A stretch of DNA of 64,000 nucleotides, from positions 18,738,983 through 18,802,982 of the forward strand of contig OZ020245.1 of the NCBI GenBank assembly GCA_963971285.1. Direction: 5' to 3'. Under the pieces are notes generated by a model. It did no database searches. It saw only the letters and a program-made list of their open reading frames with translations, and had not been told where the DNA came from. This DNA is from Astropecten irregularis. Taxonomy: Eukaryota; Echinodermata; Asteroidea; Paxillosida; Astropectinidae. The translations under genes were made by a program, and so were the position numbers. Below are positions 1 to 10,936 of the stretch, in pieces (position 1 is the stretch's first letter; each line of letters opens with the position of its first letter).

Positions 1-25
1 AACAAGTGCATGCGATCATACAAGA

Positions 26-352
26 TTAAAGGTAATATCATACTTTGGTTTTTATCAAAGAAATACAGTAATCTGTGAAAATTTCAGTCCCATACGGTGC
101 CCACCTTCTGCAAAAACAGTGGAAAACGGCCACGGTATTTCTTAACTCTTTTCTCTTTTATTGTTGACCTTTTAAAAGATCAAAAAGATTTTGGTCGTTG
201 TTTTACTCTTTTCTGGATAAATATACACCATTTCAGACGGACAAATTGTATATGTTTCTACCACCACCATCTTCATACCCTGTAATAAGTTATACGTAAA
301 TCTGTGAACATTTCTGTTTTGGTTTCTTTATACCAAAGAGTGATAATAGCTT
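26..352 (+). mobile_element. MITE family A, copy 1
   Basis: Non-autonomous DNA element that begins TTAAAGGTAATATCATAC and ends with a degenerate inverse of the same sequence. The family is about 360 bp in this window and carries no coding capacity; it would depend on a transposase in trans. Family hallmarks inside are a TTTAAAAGATCAAAAA hairpin and a TTCAGGCGGA-like box. This copy has a decayed right end and an internal deletion just inside the left end. Confidence 0.8.
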
Positions 353-840
353 TTATGTCACTTACACAGTCTTCAAAATATCACCTAAATACCATTACGT
401 CCCCTCGACATCATTTCCTTTCCATGAAATACTTTCATTTTCCGGGAATAATTACTTTTTTTACCTTGCTCTTACATTAAATATTTTACTGTCTCCTGTT
501 TCTCCGTCCAACGGATCTTCAAAATGTTAAAAAAAAAAAAAACAAACAAACAAAAACAATCCTTGGAAAGTGTTATTTATTGCGAATAAAAAGATATAAG
601 ACAAGAGAGAGACAAGTCCAATTCGTTACACTTGAGCAGTTTAAACTGAAGTGGCGTCATATTGACGTGATGCACCAGGGAAACCTCTGATTTAAAGACC
701 AACAGCCAAGGAAGGAGGAGCACTACGTAGCCGCCATCATGACCAAAATAGATGCGAGTTGATTTCCCACTGCGCTCTTTAGAAAAAAACAAGTCAGTTG
801 TGAATCGTAAGCGTGCGAACTCTCAAGGGCTCATCCGCAG
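353..840. other. gene-free stretch
   Basis: AT-rich sequence with an A-tract near 530 and AAAC repeats. A 71-codon minus-strand open frame (577-792) has no recognisable domain and no splice signals. I see nothing functional here. Confidence 0.5.
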
Positions 841-1828
841 TTTAGTTTGGTTTGGTTTGGTTTGGTTTGGTTTGGTTTGGTTTGTTTTGGTTTGGTTTGG
901 TTTGGTTTGGTTTGGCATGGTTTAATTGTTTGGTTTGGTTTGGCATGGTTTAGTTTGGTTTGGCATGGTTTGATTTGGTTTGGCATGGTTTGGTTTGGTT
1001 TGGTTTGGTTTAGTTTGGTTTGGTTTGGATTGGTTTGGTTTGGTTTGGTTTGGTTTGGCATGGTTTGGTTTGGTTTGTTTTGTTTTGGTTTGGTTTGGTT
1101 TGGTTTGATTAGGTTTGGTTTTGTTTGGCATGGTTTGGTTTGGTTTGTTTTGTTTTGGTTTGGTTTGGTTTGGTTTGGTTTGGTTTGTTTTGGTTTGGTT
1201 TGGTTTGGTTTGGTTTGGTTTGGTTTGGTTTGGTTTGGTTTGTTTTGGTTTGGTTTGGTTTGTTTTTGTTTGGTTTGGTTTGGATTGGTTTGGTTTGGTT
1301 TGGTTTGGTTTGGCATGGTTTAATTGTTTGGTTTGGTTTGGCATGGTTTAGTTTGGTTTAGTTTGGTTTGGTTTGGTTTGGTTTGGTTTGTTTTGGTTTG
1401 GTTTGGTTTGGTTTGGTTTAGTTTTGTTTAGTTTGGTTTGGTTTGGTTTGGTTTGTTTTGGTTTGGTTTGGTTTGGTTTGGTTTGGTTTGGTTTGTTTTG
1501 GTTTGGTTTGGTTTGGTTTGGTTTGGTTTGGTTTGCCATGGTTTAATTGTTTGGTTTGGTTTGGCATGGTTTAGTTTGGTTTGGCATGGTTTGGTTTGGT
1601 TTGGCATGGTTTGGTTTGGTTTGGCATGGTTTGGTTTGGTTTGGTTTGGCATGGTTTGGTTTAGTTTGGTTTGGTTTGGATTGGTTTGGTTTGGTTTGGT
1701 TTGGCATGGTTTAATTGTTTGGTTTGGTTTGGCATGGTTTAGTTTGGTTTGGCATGGTTTGGTTTCGTTTGGCATGGTTTGGTTTGGTTTGGCATGGTTT
1801 GGTTTAGTTTGGTTTGGTTTGGATTGGT
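841..1828. repeat. TTTGG tandem array (about 1 kb)
   Basis: Almost 1 kb of the pentamer TTTGG on the plus strand, with G and T nearly absent from the other strand. Variants include TTTAG, TTTGT and TTTGGCATGG. A longer motif built from GGCATGG, TTTAATTG and TTTAG recurs at about 905, 1312, 1536 and 1703, so the array has a higher-order layer rather than pure slippage. It resembles a telomere-type G-rich repeat but is not the TTAGGG repeat expected of echinoderm telomeres. Long open frames in both directions are products of the repeat. Confidence 0.97.
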
Positions 1829-3464
1829 GTCATCACAATTCATCATATTGTTTCAGCTGATAAGCTATGCCTCTTGGTTATAACTAATGAATCATTCTCT
1901 CTGCTCGTAATAAAAACTGATATCCCCTGCCATTATGAAACCACATATCTCCCATTGTCCCATTTACAGGGTCTATCATTTTTGTTGTTATGGCATAACA
2001 TGACCGGGCTTATCAGCACATGATAAATTATCGTTACTGTAATGTATGCAGTACTGATATTTTCATTTTATTTGTTGCGTTTAGGGTGAATTATTTATCC
2101 CTATGGAAATGGGGATTTAGAAAAGAGTCGTTGACAAGTCCCTAAAGGCCTATTAAGATTGAATCATGGTGATAATTTGGTGTTTTCTTCGGGATGCATT
2201 CACAACACATGAATAAATGACGAGGTTATTTGATTCATTATCATGGTTCATTTGCTTTGGCTATAAATATATAATGACTCTACATCGTTATACATGTAAA
2301 ACAGAGAGTGTTCGTGTTGAACTCAAAACATGATGCCTTTTCCATTGCATGATTGCACCCAAAAAAAAAAAAAAAGTCCAAATCTCAGGATATTGTAAGA
2401 AAGCGCACAATAATGAACCCAGTCTATTTTTTCGATGGTTCATTTTATACAGGTATTTCGTGTTATGTACATTTCCTTAAAATTGCAAACATACCCAGAG
2501 AAAACAGTTATGTGCTTTTCTGAAACATATTGCCTAAATATATAAATTCAGTTCAGAATATAATTTGAATTTACAGCATAGGATAAAGATTTCTTTGAAG
2601 ATTAAATACTTCAAATTGGAAGTATGGATTGTTTGTCTAATAGCAATATCCAAGATTTAATACAATGTCTAAATGGAATGCTTCATACGTGTTTGCTCCT
2701 AGACTCTTAAACGTACATCTTAAAGGTGTAAGCCGAATAAAGTTGATTGGAAAAGTGTTTGAACGCACGTTCTTGGCTGTCTATCTGGCAGAAACTATGG
2801 TGACAGACCTACAGACCCTGAGTGGTTCAATGACCAGTTGGACGCTGGTTGAAATCACTTCCCTCTCCCTAGAGTCACAACAACCTCACGGGCACTCCCA
2901 TTCCACCTCTCTCCACTGATTCCGAGTACTAGGTAATCCAGAAGTTGAAGTGGACCTCGGGTGTCCGTTCAAGGTATTCCTTTTGTTCCTTTACTCAGAG
3001 CGCACTGAGGCTTGCATCTTAGACAGATTCATTTTCTTAATCTATGTATATGTATAAAATGTATATACACTTGCTGGTTAACCACGTATTGAAGATTTTA
3101 ATCAGGGATAAGTGTCTAGAAAACGTGTTTCTCCCTTCGCTGCCATTTGGGACTCCATTTTGGAAAACCGGCTTCCTCTGCAAATCACTGAACTGTTTCA
3201 TGCACATTTCTTGATCAGAGAATAAAGTTATACATGTACTTGGTTTCAAAGATTTGTAAACGGTAGCTAAATGACGCACTAGCTTGCATTATACATTAAC
3301 TATGTGTGTGATTTATCTCATATGATTACGACTACAATAAATGAAGTTGTTAAAAGTGGTGCAGAAGAAAGTAATTCGAAAACAGTTATGACAAACGTGT
3401 AGTCATTGAAAAGTGAATAAAGAACGTTTCTCAGTTTGCAACATTGCTAATGCTGCGAGTACGG
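1829..3464. other. gene-free stretch
   Basis: AT-rich sequence. An 84-codon plus frame at 2665-2919 was examined; it has no signal peptide, known motif or convincing splice sites. A-tract at 2359-2374. Nothing else could be supported. Confidence 0.4.
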
Positions 3465-3660
3465 TATGTGAGTGGTTTCAAGGCTTCTGACTGCCAAACG
3501 AACAAAGACAATTGACTATTGGACACTATACCAACATAGGGCTGTGTAACTCAATTGGTATGAGTGCCGGTACGGAATTCCGGAGGTCGCTGGTTCGAGT
3601 CCCACTTCAGTCAATTTGTCTTTGTCAGTCAGTTTCCCTTGTGGTCATGTGACTATTTTA
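3465..3660 (+). mobile_element. tRNA-derived SINE-like element (SINE-1), copy 1
   Basis: Decayed tRNA-like core at about 3540-3612, with an A-box-like segment and the B box GGTTCGAGTCC. It is embedded in flanks shared with copies at 28.2, 29.7 and 58.5 kb. The left flank carries ACAAAGACAATTGACTA and the right flank the near inverse AGTCAATTTGTCTTTG, so the tRNA-like core sits between inverted repeats. The acceptor pairing is poor in this copy, so it is not a working tRNA gene. Confidence 0.7.
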
Positions 3661-3756
3661 ACATACTTGTACTGTATTCGTCAGCGCAAAATCACGGAGA
3701 GTACTATAAATTATTTTTCTACACCAGTCTCCGAAAATACGAAAGCGTCTATTAGT

Positions 3757-4110
3757 CGATAGAGATAGACATAGACATAGACATAGACATAGACATAGAC
3801 ATAGACATAGACATAGACATAGACATAGACATAGACATAGACATAGACATAGACATAGACATAGACATAGACATAGACATAGACATAGACATAGACATAT
3901 AACCATAGACATAGACAAAGACATAGACATAGACATAGACATAGACATAGACATAACCATAGACATAAACATAGACATAGACATAGACATAGACATAGAC
4001 ATAGAAATAGACATAACCATAACCATAGACATAGACATAGACATAGACATAGACATAGACATAGACATAGACATAGACATAGACATAACCATAGACATAG
4101 ACATAGACAT
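3757..4110. repeat. CATAGA hexanucleotide array
   Basis: About 350 bp of CATAGA repeats, interrupted by blocks with CATAAC. One long pure block (3763-3897) is followed by several blocks punctuated by ATAACCATAG. The minus-strand reading frame of Met-Ser or Cys-Leu repeats is a consequence of the hexamer, not a gene. Confidence 0.97.
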
Positions 4111-4968
4111 TAGCCTTGGCGAAACTTCAACATCCATACACTTTCAAACAATTCATCAGCATAGGATCCTATGCGATTACAATAATTGGAGGCAAATAAT
4201 ATTAATTTAGGTCATCGCTGACGGTGTGAAGCACTACAGAAAGCTGATGAAATAATGTCTATGGCCATCCTATCATCATTTTATTGTCAGTTGAAGTGGT
4301 AAAATTCAAAACAGTGTAGGCATGAAAACTTCGTGTAACCTGGCTCGGGAATAACACCTAACAGTATATATATGGACATCAGAGTGGCATTTTAAGGGCG
4401 TCTGTAAAAATGCGGTTATGCAGGTCGAAATTCAACTCTACAGTCGGTCTTCCGAAGCCGGCCAGTGCACTCGAAGCAAACCTCATCCATACCTCTATCA
4501 ACACCTTACATTGTTGTGTTTCGGTAACATTAGCTGTCGTACAGCTATCCAATACGCCATATGACTTACCAGTCATGAGGTGACACTAGGCTGTTCCAAG
4601 TTCATGTGAACTTCAGTTGCATCTCCAAAATGGCCCCCAGAAAACGGCACGACTAGTGGTAGTAATATAAAGCCTTTTTTCTAGGCATGATATAGCATAA
4701 TTTCCTGTTCTGTTGTCAAAACCATAACACGCGAAATGTCCAAAGGGTTTTGCATCTCTCAAATTCATTTTCGCTATCTAGAATTCCCAGGGTATTTTGA
4801 GGTATTTATCATTCTACTACTGCATGGCAGACACCATAACGTGTTCAAATTATTGTTGTAGTCATGTCATCAAAGATCTCTACTAATTAAAAAAGCATCC
4901 AAAATGCATATACGAATCTAATGCTATTAGAGATACGAAACCATAATTCTCGGTAAAACATTAAATTT
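4111..4968. other. gene-free stretch
   Basis: Unique-looking AT-rich sequence. A minus-strand GTAAGT donor-like site lies at 4561-4569, but the sequence upstream of it has no open frame of useful length. Nothing supported. Confidence 0.4.
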
Positions 4969-5066
4969 TGGATGAGGACTAGAGCAGACTAGTCGAAACG
5001 TTGAGACCTTACGAGAAGTGCGAACGAAATAGAAGTGCGAAAGGACTAACGATTATTACATGGTGT
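4969..5066 (+). mobile_element. Hammerhead-like repeat fragment, copy 1
   Basis: Carries GATGAGGACTAG, loop AGCAGA, CTAGTC and GAAAC. This is the stem II and GAAA half of a hammerhead ribozyme core, preceded here by a mutated CTGATGA box (GGATGAG). The downstream unit GAGAAGTGCGAACGAAATAG is shared with copies at 5.4 and 22.5 kb. Hammerhead motifs of this kind are known from Penelope-like retroelements; that assignment is by analogy. Confidence 0.55.
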
Positions 5067-5394
5067 TTCACATTAAATTTCTTTAAATTCCTCAAAACAA
5101 TTTTTGAAAGGAGCATTCATTGCAATCATCTAGTTTTAAAAATGAATTTCATTAATCTATACAAATTTCATTAAAGTTGATTTGTGCACATTCTCGATTG
5201 CCGAAATCGAATTCAGCTGAGTTTTTTTAAGGAGTTTAGATGCAGCATTTTCCATGATGAATGTGTTTCGGAGAGTAGAATATTAAGGAATAGTAGTACA
5301 CTGAAACAGACACGGTGAAACTGTGACAGAAGGAAATTGTAAAGATAAATATCCTTTACAGTCTGAAAAAGCAGGATCTTTATGGAAGACTATT

Positions 5395-5545
5395 GAAGAA
5401 GGCTTTTTAGCCTTCGATAAAGAGGATTATACCAGGCTTGTCGAAACGTTGAGACCTTACGAGAAGTGCACACGAAATAGAAGTGCGAAAGTACGAATGA
5501 TTCTTACATGGTGTTTCCGCAAACCGATCCACATACCAATTGTCA
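5395..5545 (+). mobile_element. Hammerhead-like repeat fragment, copy 2
   Basis: Second copy of the repeat at 4969 (GTCGAAACGTTGAGACC followed by the GAAGTGC units). Its 5' part differs: it reads AGCCTTCGATAAAGA, the same 15 bases found before another GAAAC box at 51753. This links the two sets into one element family. Confidence 0.55.
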
Positions 5546-5991
5546 CCATGCAAAGCCTCAAATCTTTCTTAAACACTTAATTGTTTTTTTTTTATTTGAG
5601 CCCAAACGTTAGAAAAGACAGTGTCTCCACGCCGGCTTTTAAAGATAAGCGCAGTTTTGAGAATAAGCTAAAACTAGAATCAGAGGCAGAACCGAGAACG
5701 AGAAACAATGATTCAGATACAGAAACAAACAGCATCAGTCAAAGAAACATTAGAGCAGAGCAGAGCAACCACAGAAGAAACATGAATGGCTGAAATATCA
5801 TTTCACCTCAACGCATCTCATCTCGCCTTGTCTCGTCGAATCTCTTATTTTCTCATCCCATCCCATCCCATCTATTTTTATTTCATTTCATTTGGAAGAA
5901 TGGCCCATGTGCGATAACCAGCCTAGTCCACATCCTTTTGAGAACCAAGATTGATCAGTCGTCGCCGTGTTGAAACAAAGTGGCGAGAAAG
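5546..5991. other. gene-free stretch with simple repeats
   Basis: Contains a pyrimidine-rich run of CATCTC, CATCCC and ATTTC repeats (about 5810-5895). No gene seen. Confidence 0.5.
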
Positions 5992-6347
5992 TTAAAGGTA
6001 GTATCATACTTTGGTAAGAGACCAAAACAGAAATGTTCACAGATTTACGTATAACTTTCAGGGTATGAAGATTATGCTAGTACAAACCTATCGTTAAAAT
6101 GTTTTCGCATGAAATGGTGTATTTATCCAGTAATTAGTAAAACAACGACCGAAAATCTTTTAAAAGATCAAAAATAAAAGAGAAAAGACTTAAGAAATAC
6201 TGTGGCCGTTTTTCAATGTTTTCTCAAAAAGTGGGCTCCGTATGGGACTGAAATTTTCACAGATTACTTTTACTGTATCCTCCTTCATATTTTTGCACAT
6301 GAATCTGTATTTCTTTGACAAAAAACAAAGTATGATATTACCCTTAA
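5992..6347 (-). mobile_element. MITE family A, copy 2
   Basis: Near full-length copy bounded by TTAA at both ends (5992-5995 and 6344-6347). It reads in reverse relative to copy 1, with the GTAGTATCATAC end on the left. The inner hairpin is present. Confidence 0.85.
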
Positions 6348-6824
6348 CAGAAATGCATGGATGAAAATCATAAAATATGTATGAGTTTTGATTAACAGTT
6401 ATCGACATTCACATTCATAGCAAATGTTTGTTTCGGTTTATCATTGCGCAGGCGCACTTGACGTCGTGAATCAACCAATGGTGAAATAGATCGCCTGTTG
6501 ATTGAACTTGCTCCATTTTGGCTGTCTACATTCAATAACAACTACCGCAACTTTCTGTCAATCAGTTTTGATAATCTGCTCGGTACCTAGGGAACATTTC
6601 GTGTATTGGTACGGTAATAAGGGTCCTGTCACAAACTGCCGATGTGGCTCGCCGGAGCACAAAATTAACAACGGCGAGGAAATCAGTACAGCTCCGTCGA
6701 GATCTTACTTGACGAATTACAGCCCTGTCACACCTAGCCTATAGGCCTATATGCTATACAAATTGTCGATTTTCGGGGATCGGTACTAGTACGGTAGTCA
6801 AATCGCAAAGAACGGTAGTACATC
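6348..6824. other. gene-free stretch
   Basis: An 80-codon plus frame (6502-6744) has no start context, splice or domain support. Nothing else seen. Confidence 0.4.
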
Positions 6825-6825
6825 G

Positions 6826-6944
6826 GGCTTGTTTGTTTAACGCAAGGGATTCCAGATCTGCGGATCCACGTCACATGCAGGATACACAAAAAAGTGATCC
6901 GGATCAGCAGGATCCGTGTTCATTGTGCGTGAAACAAACAGGCC
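6826..6944. mobile_element. Short foldback element
   Basis: Imperfect palindrome whose arms read GGGCTTGTTTGTTTAACGCA and the inverse of GGGCCTGTTTGTTTCACGCA. The centre is rich in GGATCC/GATCCGGATC. It interrupts a TAGTACATCGG repeat context, so it is probably a small foldback insertion. Confidence 0.6.
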
Positions 6945-6948
6945 CTCA

Positions 6949-7790
6949 GTTAGTACATCGGGGGGACTTACGGTATCACATCGGTAATATATAGCACGGT
7001 ACACATTGATGTATTACCGTTCTTACCAATGTGAAACCGTCAGTTACCGATGTGCTACCGTCCTTACCAATGTGAAACCGTTCTTATACCGATGTACTAC
7101 CGTTCTTACCAATGTGAAACCGTTCTTACCGATGTACCGTTCTTACCGATGTACTACCGTTCTTACCGATGTGTTACCGTCCTTACCAATGTGAAACCGT
7201 TCTTATACCGATGTACTACCGTTCTTACCAATGAGAAACCGTTCTTACCGATGTGCTACCGTTCTTACCAATGTGAAACCGTCAGTTACCGATGTGCTAC
7301 CGTCCTTACCAATGTGAAACCGTTCTTATACCGATGTACTACCGTTCTTACCAATGTGAAACCGTTCTTACCGATGTACCGTTCTTACCGATGTACTACC
7401 GTTCTTACCGATGTGTTACCGTCCTTACCAATGTGAAACCGTTCTTACCGATGTACTACCGTTCTCAGTACCGATGTACTACCGTTGTTACCGATGTGAA
7501 ACCGTTCTTACCGATGTACCGTTCTTACCGATGTACTACCGTTCTTACTGATGTGTTACCGTCCTTACCAATGTGAAACCGTTCTTACCGATGTACTACC
7601 GTTCTCAGTACCGATGTACTACCGTTGTTACCGATGTGTTACCGTTCTTACCGATGTACTACCGTTCTTACCGATGTGTTACCGTTCTTACCGATGTACT
7701 ACCGTTCTTACCGATGTACTATCGTTCTTACATCGTTAGTACATCGGCAGGACTACGGTATCACATCGGTAATAGTACGGCACACATTGA
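6949..7790. repeat. 20-bp minisatellite with flanking direct repeats
   Basis: The core array (about 7012-7735) has the unit ACCGTTCTTACCGATGTACT with variants. A 242-bp higher-order period is visible (the landmark CAGTTACCG at 7041 recurs at 7283), and a 140-bp period later (CTCAGTACC at 7464 and 7604). The array is bracketed by direct repeats of about 57 bp containing ACGGTATCACATCGGTAAT (about 6949-7008 and 7734-7790). Cys-Tyr-Arg-rich open frames across it are artefacts of the repeat. Confidence 0.95.
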
Positions 7791-8290
7791 GGCCACCGGA
7801 AAGCCGCCGATCCATTGACGGGGCGGTACCGATCTTAATGAGAGCCAAACCGGTGTCCTGCCGATGTATGCAATTGCAATACCGTTGTTCGCTCCGGCAG
7901 CAAATCGGCAAACATTTTTTAGCAAACGTTTCAAAAGTATAATCCTGGCTTAAGTTTGTTTCTTCGTTGGAAGAAGAAAGGAAAAGAAACAAAGAAACAA
8001 AGAAATGTAGAATTCAAGCTAGCTGAACTAAACAAACTCAATTCCCTCTATCTTTCAGCGTAAATTTCAAATGAATAATATGAGCTCACACCGCATCATC
8101 TGCAATTATTATCTTTGCTATATTCTTTACTGTACAACAATAAGGCGTCGCAAATTCCTTTGGCCACACTGTTTGTTTATTCATATATTATTTTAAGCAA
8201 CAAATTGTGCACACACAGCTCACACAGAGTTCAATGCTGAGTTGTCAAAAAAAAAGCCTGAAGAAGCAATCAAAATATGTTTAATTTTAG
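7791..8290. other. gene-free stretch
   Basis: AT-rich, with one short purine run (about 7970-8005). No gene seen. Confidence 0.4.
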
Positions 8291-8677
8291 CAATGTTAAA
8301 ATTAAACTGTTTATCATTTCAAGATTCAGATATGTCATACAACCATGTCTTGGCCATCACCATGTAGAATTTAAGCAAAATCGGGGTGAAATTGGCAAAA
8401 GTATGGCCAATTGAAATAGTACTCCTTAAAAACAAATTTGCAAGGATAACACGCATAGTGGTCAATGTATGAAAGAAAGATGAAAATTGGGTTTTGAGGT
8501 TGAGTAATTCAGTCTTGGTTTTTTCACTCAATTTAAGTCAAATTTTGCTCAAATTCAACATGGTAATAGCCAAGATACAGCTTTATCACATATCTGAATC
8601 TTGAAGTGATAAACAGTTTAATTTTCATATAATATTTCTCGACACAAGTGTTGCGGTTTTTTTTGGGACACCCTGTA
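8291..8677 (-). mobile_element. MITE family E (mariner-like ends), copy 1
   Basis: The right end reads GGGACACCCTGTATA, the inverse of the TATACAGGGTGTCCC terminus seen intact at 36051. The body matches the 36-kb copy (CAAGATTCAGATATG, ATCACCATG, TCCTTAAAAACAAATTTGCA). The left terminal repeat is missing. TA-flanked CAGGGTGTCCC ends are typical of Tc1/mariner-type MITEs. No transposase is encoded. Confidence 0.7.
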
Positions 8678-10230
8678 TAACTCAGACATGTACAGATTAA
8701 GTCATCATTCTGTTTGGTCATTCACTGCATTATGAGTTTCACTGATGTCAAATTACAACATGAATGATAAGGACACTATATTGTCTCTGGCAAGGAGATC
8801 GGTTTCTGGTCTGTGATTTTGAAAGAGGAATGGGAGTGCATTATGGATGAGCTATTAAACTTAGATAAAAACTGTAAAGACCGGGCTTGCTAGACAAAAA
8901 AAAACCCAGAGCATTTTCAAAAACCCATACGAAAGTATATTAATACCATAAAAGTGCAGGAAAATGACAATGGTCCAACGATGTGAGAAAAGGCTACGTT
9001 TCAAATCGTACAGGAATTATATGCAATTTAATGTCATGCGTTTGTAATGTGTCTAATAAGAACAGAAATCAACCAATGTATATACATTATATCTTCATTC
9101 TAATTATTATTCTTCGGAACATACGTTGAAACTCAGCTTTGCTCACGTGTCAATGATTCAAATTTGATTTCGATTCAATTTTTACAAATTTCAGAATCTG
9201 AATAAATCACTTAAAATATTGTGCCATGATTATGATTCTTTTTCACTCTTGCGTCAATACATCTTTGATCTGTGCAATAATAATAAAGCAGCATAATTGA
9301 ACTCCTTTATGAAACATGTAACACACCATTGGCAGTATTTCTTCTTGTTCAAGACAATGCACTGGACAATCTATAGATATCTTTTTACAATAAGTTGTTG
9401 CCATAAATTTGAAATGATCCAATTTTGCCTCATTTAAACATAACTCTTCAGTTTATTAGTCACGGAAAGTTTCAATTTCATTCCATAAAATATCGCAAGA
9501 ATACATTGCCGTTGGGAATATATTACGCTTGGAATAAACAGCTGAGTCAAATGTTATTTGATAATCTAGTTTTAATTAGATTGTCAGCATGGGTATAATA
9601 AATACTGCTAATTCACTGCGTACGGCTGAATAAATACCACAGTGATGTATATTATCCATTATGTCACTACTTATTTATACTTCAACCTAATAATATCTGG
9701 AGCTCTTATACTGGAACATGCATACAACAATACCGCTCGAGAGAATTTGTTCGCATATGCAGATGTTACATGATGACTCAAATTGAATTGCTATATATAA
9801 GAAGTATATATTAAGATCAAACTGTATTTTCCATCGCACTTTTCAGATAATTAAATATTTAACTCATTTCTGTCATGAATAAATTTTTTTTTATAAACAG
9901 AAAAAAGTCCTCAATACATCGAGAAAAACTCTTAAAGAATAAGATTTTATTATCTTAAAAAAAAAGTGTGTGCTTCATATTATGAGATGGACATTTTTAT
10001 TTATCCTTCGAAAAAATAAGAAAATGAACACATTAGCACGTGGCTTTGGTTAGCGCATTTAATGGCATTTAATGAATGAATGAAGACAAGTATACAGACT
10101 TGAATTTGGATCCTGTACTTCTTATTTCCTGGTAATTGTGAAAATGCTGCCTTATTGTGGATAATTGTCTGTCCTCATATCGGGGTATACATTCCTTATG
10201 TACCCTTCAATGATAGTTCATTTATACTGC
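8678..10230. other. AT-rich intergenic stretch downstream of the neuropeptide gene
   Basis: Very AT-rich and without long open frames. The complement of AATAAA at 9996-10001 lies about 230 bases past the stop codon of the minus-strand neuropeptide gene and is its best poly(A) signal candidate. Nothing else supported. Confidence 0.45.
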
Positions 10231-10544
10231 TCAGTTTCTGGTGATGTAAAAGCGACGGCACGAGGAATACTTGGAGCTCTCCGATGCTGTAACACTCTTG
10301 CAGTGTTTCATACAGCTATCAGTGTTGAAGTTACTCATCCATCTTCTGCCACAGTCGATGCAGTTGATGGAGCAGCTTGCTTGTGATCGCTGAACCCTGT
10401 ACATGGCTTCTTCGTCGGCAAAGCGTTTTGTAACTTCTTCATTGCCATCATTCAGTAGGTAGTCTAGCTGAGCGGGAAACGCACAGACTGCATGGGCTAG
10501 GACCACCATGGCCAGACACACTGCAGTTAATCGGTTCATATTGT
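10231..10544 (-). CDS. Eclosion hormone-type neuropeptide precursor
   Basis: Single coding exon, 102 residues from the ATG at 10539. The chosen start is followed by a clear signal peptide (MNRLTAVCLAMVVLAHAVCA, likely cut after Ala20). A 5-base leader and the acceptor TCTTGTCTACAG (AG at 10546-10545) precede it, so an upstream 5' UTR exon is likely; this is why the longer frame from 10590 is not used. The mature region has six cysteines (residues 56, 60, 63, 76, 80, 94) spaced C-x3-C-x2-C-x12-C-x3-C-x13-C. The first five match the insect eclosion hormone spacing exactly, and the last gap is 3 longer. A Lys-Arg pair at 38-39 could be a processing site. By family this is a secreted peptide that would signal through a membrane guanylyl cyclase; that role is inferred, not seen. 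Other six-cysteine secreted peptides remain possible, but the spacing and length fit well. Confidence 0.82.
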
Positions 10545-10649
10545 CTGTAGACAAGAAAGAAACACAAAAACCATGCACAATTGAACACAAATATTAAAGA
10601 AGAATATGCTGTTTGCCTTTTTATCTTTGCGTACATGTTAAGGCCTAGG

Positions 10650-10936
10650 CTATACGCAATGCTATACTGCCGTGCCGAACTCAAATAATTTGACATTTTC
10701 AAGTTTAGCGCGGCAATAGCGCAGAACGGCGTTTAGCGTGAACTTGGCTCGGTAAATTGAGTTCGGCACGGCAAGCTCTTTGGCTCGACAGGGTCTGCCG
10801 CGCTATCGGTATTCGGAACGGCAGTGGCACGACACTTTCAATTAAGCTCGGCGTTTAGCGCAACTGCCGCGCTACTGCCATGCTATTGCTGCACTCATTT
10901 GATTTAAGTTCGGCACGGCAGTAGCACGGGGTATAG
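10650..10936 (+). mobile_element. GC-rich inverted-repeat element family F, copy 1
   Basis: About 290 bp starting CTATAC and ending GTATAG, with arms containing TGCCGTGCCGAACT on the left and AGTTCGGCACGGCAGTAGCA on the right. The interior is full of GCGGCA and CGGCACGGCA words and is far more GC- and CpG-rich than its surroundings. A second copy lies at 17421 in the opposite orientation. It falls upstream of the neuropeptide exon, probably in its first intron. No coding capacity. Confidence 0.75.

Noticed and set aside
831-1860. Long overlapping open frames on both strands (up to 161 codons)
   Set aside because: They are translations of the TTTGG pentamer, which has no stop codon in most frames; composition is only Pro-Asn-Gln-Thr-Lys or Trp-Phe-Gly-Leu-Val.
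3658-4137. 159-codon Met-Ser / Cys-Leu repeat frame
   Set aside because: Product of the CATAGA array, with no start context or conserved flanks.
7012-7735. CRISPR array
   Set aside because: Units are contiguous without unique spacers, and the genome is eukaryotic.
7006-7942. Cys-Tyr-Arg repeat proteins
   Set aside because: Read from the 20-bp minisatellite; all frames stay open because of the unit, not selection.
10231-10590. Longer start (MCSIVHG...) for the neuropeptide precursor
   Set aside because: The extra 17 codons cross a good splice acceptor and would bury the signal peptide.
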